From: Aselliscus stoliczkanus
Lineage: Eukaryota; Chordata; Mammalia; Chiroptera; Hipposideridae
Direction of reading: 5' to 3'
DNA length: 64,000 nucleotides
Assembly (NCBI GenBank): GCA_033961575.1
Contig: CM066736.1
Span: 92,078,852 to 92,142,851, forward strand
Positions 46,530 through 59,020 of this stretch are shown here, one piece after another. The translations under genes and the position numbers were made by a program. Position 1 is the stretch's first letter. Every line of letters starts with the position of its first letter. The notes under the pieces were generated by a model, which was not told the origin of the DNA, did not search any database, and was given only the letters and a program-made list of their open reading frames with translations.

Positions 46530-47734
46530 TGAAAAAAAGAACTGCAGTAGGCCCGGTGTTCTATGGCACTGTGGTACCAGTGTTTCTGAGGATACCTGTG
46601 ATTTACACAGATTAGGAGCCTATTTGAAGGTTAACAACTTTATTACAATTTGCAATTTTTTATTTGTTTTAATTTTTCTTGAACTTCTTCATCCATATCA
46701 TTTTATAATCTTCTGCTATACTTTCTTCTGTTTGTCCAAAAACTCTACTTGCAACTACTTGCGACTTTTTGTTTACAAGGTAAAGTAATGATAATAAATA
46801 GTAGAGTGTTGTTTCATTCTTTTATTTGAACTCAAAATTTCAACAAATTTTCATTCAGTAATCAGCATGTATTAGACATGTTTTAGGTCCAGGAGACACA
46901 TTGGTGATTGAAACAAATATTTTACCTCAAAAAAATTATATTCTCGTGAGAAAGAGATAAAAAGATACTTAGAACTTCTACTCGCTTACAAAGTACACAT
47001 GTTTAGAGTGCTATCATTGAGGAGTTCTTCCTCAGCTACTATAATTGGTCTGTGCCTCATCTGGAGAAACACAATTCCACAATACTGACAACTGCCTCAG
47101 TCTCAAATTATCAGTCTTGGACATGAGAGTAATTTGACAGGAAGGGTACAAAGAAATCTCTAGTCAAGTATAAGAGAACAAATTAGAGGAAACCACTGTG
47201 AATAACCCAAAGTTTCTTTTGTTTACTAGATTTCTTTTTGTAATCTTATTGTGATTGGATGAAATCAACTGTCTCTTTTAAGCTTGCATACCACACAACC
47301 AATGTAGCAGCCCATCCTTATGATTTTGTCCAGTGAACATTGTCCAACTCTGAACTCTTGACAAATAACAGGTTTGGGACATGGGCACTGTAGCTTTGTG
47401 TAAACTATTCATAAGAATGTATTGATCATTAACAAAATGAAATCGCATTTACTGCATAGGCATGTCTTCTCCACAAACTCTATGTGCCGTGGAGGTACCA
47501 AGACCAGTTCAATCTTCCACACAAGGTATCCTTCAGCTCTCATATAGCAAGGGCTCCAAGAGAGGAACACATTTTGAAATACTGTAAGAATTTGCAAATG
47601 AAAAGGCAGGTCACAGGATTCTACTTACATGATGGCAATCACACAACTAAGCAGATTGGCACCATTATAAATTTATCACCTCCAATTTTAGACAGGCTTT
47701 AATCACTCCCTCACATTCATTTCACTTGACTTTG
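46530..47734. other. No supported feature
   Basis: Intergenic DNA between OR10A4 and OR2D2. 46860-46960 has an old-repeat look. No gene-like frame. Confidence 0.4.
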
Positions 47735-47880
47735 GTATAGTAGGCAGAATAATGGGCCCACAAAGATGTCCACATTCTAGATCCAGAGTCTGTACGTGTG
47801 TTACCTTATATAGGACTTTGTAGATGTGATTAAATTAAGGATCTTCATGTGGGGAGGTTATCCTGGATTTTTTTTTTTAA
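47735..47880 (+). mobile_element. Possible LTR fragment of the ERVL/MaLR type
   Basis: CAGAATAATGGGCCCACAAA, GATGTCCACATTCTAGATCC, GTAGATGTGATTAAATTAAG and TGGGGAGGTTATCCTGGAT resemble a common mammalian LTR type. Only about 145 bp are recognisable. The family is uncertain. Confidence 0.4.
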
Positions 47881-48669
47881 TACAGTAATGGGAAATCATA
47901 AGGTGGGCAGAGAATAAGCTTTAAACATTCATTCACATGGCTTCCTCACCTCCATATACCTAAGTTCACAGCTCCTGCCTCGTGGCTTTCTATATATAGA
48001 TCCCCTCCAAATTCTAGTTGCCTCCTCTTGATCCATCAGGCCTAGTTTGTGACAGCTCCTAGTTTGTGAGAACACTCTTGTTACCCTGGAATGTCACTAT
48101 TTCTTGTTGGTTTCCAAAACCTTGTCTTTACCTTTATAAAGATGTTTCCTGATAGATAAAACACTCATGTCTCTATTAAGAGTGTGAGAAGTACAGTAGA
48201 GCTCATAAATTCTGCTTCATTGTACCCATGCTGTTCACTACCTACCTCAAACACACATGTAGGTACACGTACACGTACATGTAGCACCTAGCTCATAGTA
48301 AGTGATTAAGTAATGTTTGCTAATTTATTATTCGATGATGCAAAGAGATTCAGAAGTACTAAAAGATAAAGGAGTTGGAGTAGGATCTGAGATAGACAGA
48401 AAGTAATATATAGCATGATAAAAAATATATTTTACAAGGGTTTATAAAGTGTGAATGTTTCTCAAGGCATTTCCTAATGCTTAGGTGACCAACCAGAAGG
48501 AAGCACACCATCCTTCCTAGTGTTCCATAAATTTTATTCTTTTTCTTCTACAAAGGAAGTACTGAATAAAGAATGAAGGGTAAGACCATGGATAAGGCCC
48601 AAAGATAAGAATTGTACCACATTCCACTCTAACTGAGGGAGCTACTCAGCAAATCTTACAAGTAGGAAA
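47881..48669. other. 3' flank of OR2D2; no supported feature
   Basis: Intergenic. A short ACGTACAC repeat lies at 48266-48284. The poly(A) signal of OR2D2 (minus strand) is not obvious. Confidence 0.4.
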
Positions 48670-49620
48670 TCAGGATGTTCTCACTGTCAGCCTGCATGGG
48701 AAATTCCTTGTGGCTACTTTCCTCAGAGATCCTTTCACATCCTTGTTCCTCAAGCTGTAAATGAGGGGATTAAGCATGGGGATCACCATTGCATAGAACA
48801 CAGATGCTAGTTTTTCCTGTTCTTTGGAAGACTTTGGTGTCATATAAGTAACAATTGCTGACCCATAAAAGAGGATGACCACAATGAGGTGGGAGCCACA
48901 GGTAGAGAATGCCTTGAGCCTCCCCGCAGCTGACTTCATCCTAACCACAGTCACTATAATGCAGCCATAGGATACCAGAATTAGGGAAACAGGTATAAGG
49001 AGAATCATAACCCCCATGAGGAAAATGGCCATCTCTGAAGTCCGAGTGTCTGTGGATGCCAGGATCAATAGTGCAGGAGCCTCACAAAAGAAATGAGCAA
49101 TACTATTGCTGCCGCGATAGGGTAGCTTCAGTGTGAAGGTCGTGTCCACTACAGACACCAGAATGCCACTGGTCCATGATCCCACAGCCAGCTGAACACA
49201 CACCCTCCAAGTCATGATGCTGGGGTAATGCAAAGGGTTGCAGATAGCCACATACCGATCATAGGACATTACTGCCAGAAGGGCACACTGTGTACACCCA
49301 AAAATAAGGAAGAGTAGAAGCTGAGCTGCACAACGTGTGAATGGAATGAGTTTCTTCCTGGATAGCAGATGGACTAGGGCCTGAGGAACGATGTTGGTAG
49401 AGAAACAGAGGTCAGCCAGAGATAAATTGCAAAGAAAGAAATACATGGGTGTATGAAGCAGGGAGTCAGCATGAACAAGGGACATTAGAAGCAGATTTCC
49501 AAACACAGTGATCAGATAGATACCCAGGAATAAGATGAATAACAGCTGCTGGGTGTATGGGTCATCAGAAAGTCCCAGAAGGAGGAATTCTGTCACCTGT
49601 GTCTGATTTGCCAGTTTCAT
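48670..49620 (-). CDS. OR2D2: Olfactory receptor OR2D2
   Basis: A class A odorant receptor. The frame is 316 residues and intact, close to human OR2D2 as I recall it in most segments. N5-Q-T glycosylation; TM1 GN 41-42; PMYFF 58-62; C97 and C179 disulfide pair; MSYDRY 118-123; [10 protein letters not shown] 236-245; PMLNPLIY 281-288. The third extracellular-loop-2 Cys is replaced in ILAST, as I recall for OR2D2. The C-terminus runs eight residues past the RNFP where I recall the human protein ending. The ATG is read from CAT at 49618-49620. It is transcribed towards OR10A4, the same arrangement as in human. No ligand can be inferred. Confidence 0.95.
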   Translation of the reverse strand: MKLANQTQVTEFLLLGLSDDPYTQQLLFILFLGIYLITVFGNLLLMSLVHADSLLHTPMYFFLCNLSLADLCFSTNIVPQALVHLLSRKKLIPFTRCAAQLLLFLIFGCTQCALLAVMSYDRYVAICNPLHYPSIMTWRVCVQLAVGSWTSGILVSVVDTTFTLKLPYRGSNSIAHFFCEAPALLILASTDTRTSEMAIFLMGVMILLIPVSLILVSYGCIIVTVVRMKSAAGRLKAFSTCGSHLIVVILFYGSAIVTYMTPKSSKEQEKLASVFYAMVIPMLNPLIYSLRNKDVKGSLRKVATRNFPCRLTVRTS

Positions 49621-51837
49621 AGTTTTGTCTGGTTTTTGAGCACGAAGTCACTACAAGCTAAACACAGGTATAACCTATAAAATGATATAATTCAGAGTTG
49701 GAGGGTGTAGGAATTTCTCCCAATCACTACTAAGCATTTCTAGAATCTCTTTTATAAAGTTTTTAGAAGTATATCATGCTGCTTTAATTGCAATGTTTTC
49801 AGTGTTGCAAAACTGAATACTTTATGAAACGGTGCATTCATTTTTAGTGTTGTAAGGAAAGTGTAGAGTAGATTTTTTTTAAAAACCATCTTCTTTATTC
49901 TAAATATCACACTTCTAATAATAAAATATTAGATTCATCTATAAAGTCATGCCATTTAACTTCACTTATCAATGAGAGCCTTTGAATCTTATACTGTTCT
50001 TGCCATACTGCCCCTGTCTCATGATGGTGTAGATAGTTTTAATTTTTTGGACATACAACGTCTTCTGTTGTCTCCTCACTGGAAAGATTGTCACTGAGGT
50101 ATAAGAAATCAAGAAGAGCCAAAGTACACTGCAGAACTGACTTTTTCTTAGAGAAAACCTGTTTTGAAGGAGCTGGAAAACTAAGGGTAACTCTAGATAG
50201 TGTGCCAAAATCTCTCTGGAAATACTATCCCCAGCTTCAGCTAGAGCTCCCAAATATCAACCTTAACCATCAGTGAAATTCCAAAATAGCATGATTTCCA
50301 TTGTAAGCCACCAGTTTGGCTAGTTTTCTATGTTCAGACTAAACAGCACTAATCTGCCTCCTCCAGCCCGTCATCTCTTACTGCCTTGCATTCTGTCTAC
50401 TCCTCCCAGAGATTACAAATTCCTTTGAAAATTGCGTTTGTCTTTTTCATTTTTTTGTACTCGATTAGACATAGCATAGAGCTTTGTTCAATAAGTTATT
50501 ATTAATTAAATTAAACAAATAAAAATAATTTGGTCACATAGTTTAGTAGAGTTGTTTAAAAGCCTACCAATACCCCTAGAGAGATTTACAAGAATTTGGT
50601 AGCAATAATAAAATATCATGGAACTGTTCCAAAAAGAGAGAAAAGAAATTTACTTTAAAATTTAAGGCCCTATGCAAGACTTGGGCAGTCAACCCTTTAT
50701 GTCTTGTAAAAGTACTTCAAAATAATGTTTTAAGTACATCAAATACATACACACATATATACATACACATGTACGTACACACAAACATCAAATAGAATGT
50801 ATAGGATTACCAAGGAAACCAATTATATCAAAATACAGTAATCAAAATATTTTTAGAAAACAAATGTGTGATATAATAATACATGTGCTTCTTCAACACA
50901 TTAAATTTTAAAATGTTGTGGAAAGCCTAATTACCACCTTAATTTTAAAATAATTAGCCTAAATGGCATTTTGAGGTATCTTCAACAACTGAAATGTGAT
51001 ATAAAAATACCTCTGATTTCTATGAGTGATAAAATCATGGGTACTAATAATACTGGTTTGGATTGGTTACCTACATTCAAACAAGAAAGAAATTTTAAAT
51101 TTCAGTTAGAGTAAAGTAAAAATAAATGAGTAGCATTGCATTCACATCTAATTGGAAAAACTCCTAATTCCAAGTTAAGAACTCCTGGGCTGAAGGAATT
51201 CCCAGGAGTTTTCTAAAAAAAAACACAATTATACTCTATATAATCTGATAATGGAGTCTTGGGTATTTGGATGGACCCATGAATCAAAATGATGAAAGAT
51301 TTCAATTCATCATTGAAATAATAAATGAATGAATAAAACATTAATATGAACAATCACATCTCTGCTGGATGATTATAAATGGTCCCCTTATCTGACTAGA
51401 GTACGCCTTTCCAGCCATTTTCTGCCATATAACTAGGACACACTGTATTTTTATGCCCCACTGGTTTTTGCTCAGCATAGCTCCTCTCTTCCAAAATATG
51501 CCAACTACATAGAGTTAGCATCATTTTTGTAGAGCATTCATCACACTTTAAATATTCAATAACTTTATTTGTTAAGCAAATGTTATTGGTCAAGCACTTC
51601 CTTGGTAATGGGGATACATGCAGAAGACCCAGATCCTGAGGCCAAAGATAGGAGGGACCAAACTATAGTCATGTTTTATTCCCAGTGCCAATTGTTCCCT
51701 GGAATATCACAGATTCACAGCAAATATTGTTTAATGAATGAATGTACTGGACCAAGTGAATCCGTATGACCTAACAATTACTTAAATCTAACTAATACAG
51801 CATTGCTTCCAATGGGAAATATAATCTATTGTTAAAT
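49621..51837. other. No supported gene; expected place of OR2D3 begins here
   Basis: I looked for OR hallmarks (PMYFF, MSYDRY, PMLNP-type sequence) on both strands and found none. 51550-51790 may include an L2 3' end. The frames are short and featureless. Confidence 0.4.
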
Positions 51838-51847
51838 AGCTGATATA

Positions 51848-52332
51848 GGGCCGGCCGAGTGGCGCATTGGTTAAGCGCTGGTTTTGGGATGCCAGCTGCC
51901 CCGGTTCGGATCCCACATGAGGGCCAGTGACACTGCCCTCTACAGCTAACAACAGCTCCATCTGGAGCTGGGCTGTGCGAGCCCCGGTGATGGTGTGGGC
52001 TGCAGCCCCTGCTGCAGTGGGCTGCCATAGGCTACAGTGAGTGGCCCGCAGCCAGCGTGAGCGGCTGGCAGCCAAGCGTGAGCTGCCAATAGCCGCGATG
52101 AGCGACATCCAGAGGCCAGCGACCGATCTGCCTCATCCGGGAAGAGCGCAATGACGATACCAACAGTGAAGCAACATCCTCCGCAACTAAACTGAAGAAC
52201 AAGAAGATGGCAACTTGTCTGTTCCCCTTCCCCGATTCCCCAACGCTGTTCCCCTCCACCAATACCCCAATAAAAAAAATAAATAAAACAAAGGATGAGC
52301 AAGTTTGACGATTAAGAAATTAAAAAAAAAAA
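51848..52332 (+). mobile_element. Long Rhin/VES-type SINE with extra 3' sequence
   Basis: Complete head, body and tail up to CCAATAAAAAAAATAAATAAA near 52288, then 33 bp of unrelated sequence (AAGGATGAGCAAGTTTGACG and onward) and a second A-run at 52322-52333. The TSD AGCTGATATA is at 51838-51847 and 52333-52342, after the second A-run, so the extra piece moved with the SINE. Confidence 0.93.
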
Positions 52333-52342
52333 AGCTGATATA

Positions 52343-54279
52343 AAGATAAAATTTGAGAACACAAGCTATTTTAAGATAGGTACTTTTGGAATTACCATCT
52401 ATCTAGTGGAAGGTACTACCTGGTTGATGGTTCTAAGAGTCTCCAGTTATGGTTCATCTCAGGCCCTTTATACTTACTTCTGCCACAGTTCATACCCTTC
52501 CCAGAGTAGAAATTTGTGCAATGGTATTGATCATGTGTCTAGATCTCAGGACTGATTAAATTAAGCAAACAATGTTTCTCAGTTTTGATGAAAAGAGATA
52601 TAGAGGATAAAACTAAACACTTGTTACAAAGTTCTAAGTGATGGCTACCATTGGTGGTTAGCTTAATGAAAGGACAGCTTCAAGACAGTGTTAATTTCTA
52701 AGCCTTACCCATTCTGTACTCCCAAGTATCTCCAACACACATAGACATAGACACACACAAGTATACACCTTCACAAACATCTAGTATATTCTAGATACAT
52801 AAGTGTACTTACAGCATATTGTACTTACCTCCATCATAGCTCTTAAATTATATTGAAATTACTTTCTCTGTGTTCAAGAGCAGCAACCACATCTGATTCA
52901 TCTTTTCTCACAGCACATAAGATAAATCCTGGCACAGAATAAGTGTTTAACACTGTGTTTTGAGCTGATTTGACCTGAAACAAAGTATCAGGAGATAGAG
53001 AGGCAAATATGAGTCAGAAATAAGTATGACTTGTGACCCATCAGATGGGTCACTGACCTTGAGAGTACAACATTAGAAGGTTACACCCCTGACCTCTCCC
53101 AATTTGTTATTAAAAGCATGTTATTCTCCCATATAAATGTGGAGGGAAAAATGCTTCCCCAGGCAACCTGACCTTCAGGGTTAGGAAGCTTCTGTAAGAA
53201 AATCATGTCTACTTTCAATATTTTCTCATGTTATTCTGCCTTTTCTCCAGATTTAACATCAACTTATAAGTTCACTTCTCTAAAAATGATATATATTATT
53301 GGGTGTGGAGACATTTCTCTTAGGAAGAGGATACTCAGGAAATCCACAGTAACCAAGAGGAAATACTACATTTATTTTCTTATTCCAAGATCTTTCATCC
53401 TCAAAATCACCTATTCTCTACCCTCCATACCCACTTACTGTCTTCCAAGCCCAGTTCACAGAGGTATAAGAATCTCCACTCAGAGAATCAATACTGACTC
53501 CGTGGAAGCAATGCTATGTATTCATCAGGTCAAGGACCATGATTCTTCTTCACAGGGAATTCAACATTGTAATTGTGGTTTGATAAGGTAGATCCATTGT
53601 GGGAAAGAACCTTGGCTAGATCTATTGCAGAAGATTTAGCCCTAAGAATCAGATTGTTTAGACAAAATTAATTAAATTAAAGAATCTATGAAGGGATTGA
53701 AACCATTTTCACTGCAGTATATGCCAGGTTATCCCCTTTGTTCAACTCATGCCTTCTTTTTCCCTCTCTCTAATAATCTTACCAATATTTTCTCATCTGG
53801 TGAAGAAAAAAGATCAAATTAGAATGTCAAAATCAGTAAAGACAACTCACTGTTGAGGGGAAAACTGCTGCCAGCATATTGGCTGCAGAACGGGCTGAGT
53901 GGTGACAGGGAGCACCTTGTCATAAAATTAGAGAGCTCAGTAACATCAAGGACAAGGCAGGAAGGGGAAGCGCCTCATCTCCCGTGTCTTCCTGCTCCAT
54001 CCAGGAGTCTTATCATTAACTTCAGGGCAGACTGTGCAAACAGTAGTTCCATTTAAATGAGGTGAACAGACGGATACACAAGCAGTCTCTGGAGCAGCTG
54101 AAGTGCTCAGGAGAATTCTGAACCATTAGGGTGGATCCTAAGCTGCATTTCCCCTCAGAAGCTTCCCAAATGGTTATAAGGAAGGCAGAAAATAACGTGT
54201 AGTTAACACTTACATCTGTGTTTATGGGAGAATGCAGATGCAAAAATCCTCACACACAAAAAAAATTAGAGCTAGTTGA
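52343..54279. other. No supported gene; intergenic
   Basis: 52850-52960 may be an L2 3' end. The frame 53205-53591 (128 codons) has no recognisable domain. I see no OR remnant. Confidence 0.4.
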
Positions 54280-55695
54280 ATGCAAAAGTGTATTTAAAAA
54301 TAACACAGCATGATCAAATATGATTTATCCCAGGGATGCAAATATGTTTCAATATCAGAAACCCTACAAAGAAATTCATAAATTATTACACTGAAAGATA
54401 AAATCAGATAATAATCTTAGCAATGTAGGAAAAACATGTGTTAAAGAAAAACATATTTATTATTTTTTAATCTTTGTAAACCAGGAGTAAGATAAAGGTT
54501 CTTTTACCTGGTTGGTTATGCACTAAACCCCAACAACACACGTTATATTTAATAGAGAAATTTTAGGTGGTGTCTCTAAGATCAGGAATGGACAAGAATA
54601 CTGCTACCACCATTACTGTTTAATATAATACCGAGAGTCACTAAGAATACCACAAAGAAAGAAAAAGATATAAGAATTGGAAGAAAAGTAATAAAACTGT
54701 CTATTTGCTGATCAGAAAAAATTTTCAATGAACAAACTGTTAGAAGTAATAAAGAAATATTTGTAAGTTTCCTATATCAGACCTCAACCTAAAAAAAAAA
54801 AAATAGCGAGTTTTCTCTACCTCTCTACCAGCAATAATCAACTGGAAAATGTAACTTTAAAATAGGGTACAACTTTACAATAGCAACAGAAATTATAAAG
54901 TATGCAGAAACAAATCAAGAATACATGAGATCTCCTGGGGGCGGGGTATGAAAATTAGCTCTAGTAAAGTAGAAGATGATTTAAATAAATGGAGAGATAT
55001 TTCATCTCTTGGATCAGATGACTTTAATATTACATCATTTGTCTCCAAATTCATGTATAAATTTAAGGGAATAACAATAATAATTCCAGTGAGATTTTTT
55101 TGAGTAACTCAAGAGATTTACTCTTAATTTATGTGGAGAAATAACAATCCACAATTAGTGAGAATATTGAAAGGAATGATGTAGGAATGCCCTTCCAGAT
55201 ATTAAGATATATTGCCAAGCCACAAAAATAAAAGCCAGGTGGTACTGTTAAAAGACTAATAAACAAATGGAACAGAATTGAGACTCACAGCTAGACCCAT
55301 GAGGTAATTTAATGTACAACAAAGTTAATTCCAAAAATCATTAGGGAGAGGACAAATAGTTCAATAAATAGTGTTGGGAAAATTAGTTTACTACAATGAG
55401 AAAAATAAAACTGGATTCCTACCTAACATGACACAGGGTGGTAGTCTCTGGATGGATTAAATACCTGAAAGTTAAAATAGAACAATGGCATTATAGAAGA
55501 AAACATAGGAGTACATTTTTCTGACCTAGAGTAAAGAAATTCCAAAGCACAAACCATAATGAAAAAATTTGATGAATTTGATTTCATCAGAATCGGGATT
55601 TGTCTTTAATAAACATGAAGAACAAAGATAAAAGATAGGTGAGAAAATGGATGAGATGTTTGCACTATCTAAAACCAATAAGAAATAAAAATTTA

Positions 55696-55890
55696 GGGAT
55701 GGCCAGTTAGCTCAGGTGGTTGGAGAGCAGGGTGCAGTGCTCATAACACCAGGGTTGCTGATTCGATTCCCACATGGGCCACTGACATGGCGCCCTCCAC
55801 AACTGGATTGAGACAACTACTTGACTTTGAGCTGATGGGTCCTGGGAAAACACACTGTTCCCCAATAAAAAATTTCTTTAAGAAAAAAAG
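55696..55890 (+). mobile_element. VES-type tRNA-derived SINE
   Basis: The head is GGGATGGCCAGTTAGCTCAG; B-box GATTCGATTCC; GCGCCCTCCACAACTGGATT; tail CTGTTCCCCAATAAAAAAT. This follows the bat VES SINE order as I recall it. It is more diverged from the Rhin-type copies in the head. Only a weak TSD (AATTTA) is visible. Confidence 0.82.
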
Positions 55891-55945
55891 AAAAGAATTT
55901 ACAGTAAATTCTAAAAATCAACAAGGGAAAATACCTACCCTCCCC

Positions 55946-55983
<38 letters not shown>
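55946..55983. repeat. (CA)n microsatellite
   Basis: A CA run of about 38 bp. Confidence 0.97.
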
Positions 55984-55985
<2 letters not shown>

Positions 55986-56879
55986 GAGCAAAGGATATAT
56001 GAATAGGAATTGACAAAAAAGTTATTTCAAAGGGCTACAAAAATATAAAGCAATACTCAAAATCAAAGGTATACAACAAAGAGATATTTATTTACCTGTA
56101 TTAGATATGCAGAAATTAGAAAGTCAGATACTATAAAGGGCTGGCAAAACAGTAGAAAATAGAGGAACATTTATTCACGATTGGGAAGAATATAGAGAGG
56201 GACAGTCCTTCTGGGAAGGAATCCAGTATTACTTGGTCATCTTATGCTGATGCACATTTTATGCTGTAGCAATTATTGAGCCAAAAACATCCTCACACAG
56301 ACTCATTCCTGGGATATTTGTGATTCTGATATTTGTGTTGATGAAACGTGTAATTTGCATATCCCTCCCTGGGAGAGGAGATGAATGAAAATGCAATGGA
56401 GGAACACCAAGGATATTCCACAGCAGTCAGATGACTAAAGAGAATGGATGTTTATGTGGCAACATGAATGATCTTAAAGACTTAAGAGCTGAGTGAGAAA
56501 AGAAACAGAGACATATACCACAATATCATTTATATAAATTAAAAATACATTCACAAACAGAAAATTATTTTGAAGAACAAAAAAAAGTATTGCATACATT
56601 AGAATGGTTACAAGGTCAATGAAAATGAGGTATGGATATATATATTAAGCAAATACATTTATAAATAAATGTATAAATAAACAAACAAGAGAGGGGCTTT
56701 GAAATCATTGACCATACTAATATGTCATACCCTGAGGAATGTAATTAATTCAATTCTCCCCACTCAAGAATCAAACAAAGAGGGTGAATTAAGATTGCAT
56801 GATACTTATACAAATATAGAAAAACCAGAAAAGGAACAGACTAGTGAGGATAAAAATGAACCAAATCTAGTAGGAGTTT

Positions 56880-57246
56880 ACTTTTTATTTTTAAATTACA
56901 TTTATTGGCATAACATTGGTTAATAACGTTATATAAATTCCAGTTATACAATTTTATAATACATCATCTGTACATTCCATTGTGTGTACCAACCCAAGTC
57001 CAGTTCCCTTTCTTCACCATATATTTGACCCATTTGCTGTCTTCATCCTCTCCTTGTCTCCTTCCCCTCTAGTAACCACCATACTATTGTCTGCATCTAT
57101 GAGTTTCTCTGCTTTTTTGTTTGTTTGTTGCTTTTTGTTTTATATCCCACATATGAATGAAATCATACGGTTCTTATCCTCTTCTGACTTATTTCTCTAA
57201 GCAAGATACTCTCAAGATCCATCTGCTTTGTCGCAAATGGCAACAT
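56880..57246 (-). mobile_element. L1 3' end, antisense, at the edge of the CpG island
   Basis: TTAAATTACATTTATTGGCA, the antisense 3' end, then TCTAGTAACCACCATACTAT and GTCGCAAATGGCAACATAG. The recognisable L1 ends about 25 bp before GC-rich sequence begins. Confidence 0.85.
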
Positions 57247-57269
57247 AGTTTTCCTGGATGAGCTGGGGA

Positions 57270-57880
57270 AAGCGACAGAGATTTGACACACCCTTCTCCC
57301 ACCCACCGGAAGCTCGGCGTGCATCCATTCATTCGTGGTCCTAGGGGCTGGGCGCAAGTCTACGGAGTGGGCAGGGCCTGGGGGAAGGGGCGGGACTGGA
57401 AAAAGCCCCCTATACCGACAGACCCGGGGCCTCGGGGGCTTCTGGGGCCTTCTTCCGCCGCTGGTGTGCGAGCGCGGGAGTGCGCCGAGGCGCGCCTTGG
57501 CGTGTTATAGGACTCAGCTCAGAGCTCGCAGCGGCGTGTAGGGTCCGGGTGTGGCCAGGGCTTCCCGGGTGTGGCGTCACGCCAGCTCCCTTCGCCAGCC
57601 AGGACCGTGACGTCGGGGCTGGGAGCCGTGCTCGCAGGTATCACTGGGTCCGCGGGCGGTGACGAGTGGATGCGTGCAATTGGGAGTTCGGCCTCCGGGC
57701 GTGCACGCGGAACGCGCACTTGTGGTCTTGTTCGCCGCGCTCCGCAGTCTGCGGGAGAAGCTGGAGGAGGGCCCAGCTGACAGCTATGGAGGCGAGGGCC
57801 GCGGAAGGAAGTTGGTACTTGAGAGAGCAGAGAGAAGAGAGTTAGGGGTGGGAAACCGGACGGCTGGGTGCCAGAGGCAG
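57270..57880 (+). promoter_or_regulatory. ZNF215: CpG island, probable ZNF215 promoter and first exon
   Basis: The only CpG-rich region in the window, dense in CG pairs, with a GGGGCGGGAC Sp1-type box near 57387, a GCGTCACG element near 57573-57580, a TGACGTC CRE-like core at 57608-57614, and GGCGCGCC near 57490. A possible first-exon donor is CTCGCAG followed by GTATCA at 57638. It lies 5.3 kb upstream of the SCAN exon, same strand. Open frames here (57283-57889) are by-products of GC richness. The link to ZNF215 is by position. Confidence 0.72.
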
Positions 57881-59020
57881 TTCTGCTAAACCAGGAATTT
57901 CTTCCATTCCGTAATGGGGCAGTCCCCAGGAGCTTAACCTTGATCAGCTGGTTTGGGAATGACTGGTATTGGGCATTGATTCCTCAGGGAAAGACCAAGT
58001 GTGACGAGATCAATCAACTGGAAAAGAAAATGGAGAAAGGTTCAATGCAACTTGGCCTTTTTTTCCCACTCATTCCTGGCCAATCCCCCAAAACTTAAAA
58101 ACCTCCAGGCATTTCTATTTCAGACACTCGTTTGCAACCTATTTTCTGCTCTTCTTTAGCTGAGCTAGTCTCAGAAGGCTCTTCTTACCTTAAGCTGTTG
58201 TCCTACTTGTGACCTATTCGATTCAAAACAACCCTCTTCATAGAAAGCTATCTTTTCCCCATAATTAGCACCTGTTCCAAGTTTTTTGACGCTGTAAAAT
58301 TCTTTGAGCTAGTGTCACCTGGTTATTTAATCAAACTCTCCAGATTCCTATCACCTGAGCTTTACAGAGCCTTCCCCCAGTCCCACCATCACCCCCAAAG
58401 TCGTCTATTCAGTACCTTAGAGTTTAAACAGTTCTTGACTTTGTTTATTCCAGCGTTCATAACTTACAAACCACTTAAGGTACTGGCAGTCTGGGCCATA
58501 CTTTGGCCTGTCTATCACCTAGATTGTTCTGAAATACTAAATGCAAGTATAGTATCCTGAACATCTCTACCTGTCCTAGCTCTATAATTTATTATTTATA
58601 CCAAGTAACTTATTAACTTATATTTTAACCTATAAATCCCTACTATATTTTGTTGCTTTTTCTCACTTTGAGTTGAATGTTTAATTCATCTCATTCTTGC
58701 TTAATTATATATGGCTTTGCCATTGTCTTACAGTGGAGCTTGAGCTGTGCTCTATAGATTATGATGTGCAATGTTTTTATTTTTAATTAGAGTTGTTTTT
58801 TAGAAGTAACATTTAAACTTCAAAGTAGTTGAGACTGTTTTGTCTGTGTTTGTGTTAATCCTGGATTTCATTCTGGTAATGTGGTCTGTACCACTCTATA
58901 TGCTTTTATTTATTAAAGAGTTTTTTGGTAGCCTAATAAATAGGAGCCTTTGTAAACATTCTCATGAGTGCTTGGATAGAAACTACATTCTATCTGGTTT
59001 GTGTATCAGAGTAAACACTT
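57881..59020. other. No supported feature (presumed ZNF215 intron)
   Basis: Unassigned DNA with moderate to low GC. Frames such as 58312-58560 have no recognisable content. Confidence 0.4.

Larger units (their letters stand above)
54280..56690 (+). mobile_element. Old L1 fragments, sense, with SINE and CA repeat
   Basis: GCATGATCAAATATGATTTA, then AGGGATGCAAATATGTTTCA and further ORF2 segments follow in order. A VES-type SINE (55696-55890) and (CA)n interrupt it. It continues to about 56690 with 3' L1-like sequence. It is highly diverged. Confidence 0.6.

Noticed and set aside
53205..53591. 128-codon frame in the gap where OR2D3 was expected
   Set aside because: It shows none of the OR hallmarks (no PMYFF, DRY or PMLNP-type motifs) and no membrane pattern.
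57283..57889. Six or more overlapping open frames in the GC-rich block on both strands
   Set aside because: They come from low stop-codon frequency in CpG-rich DNA. None has a recognisable domain and all fit a promoter island.
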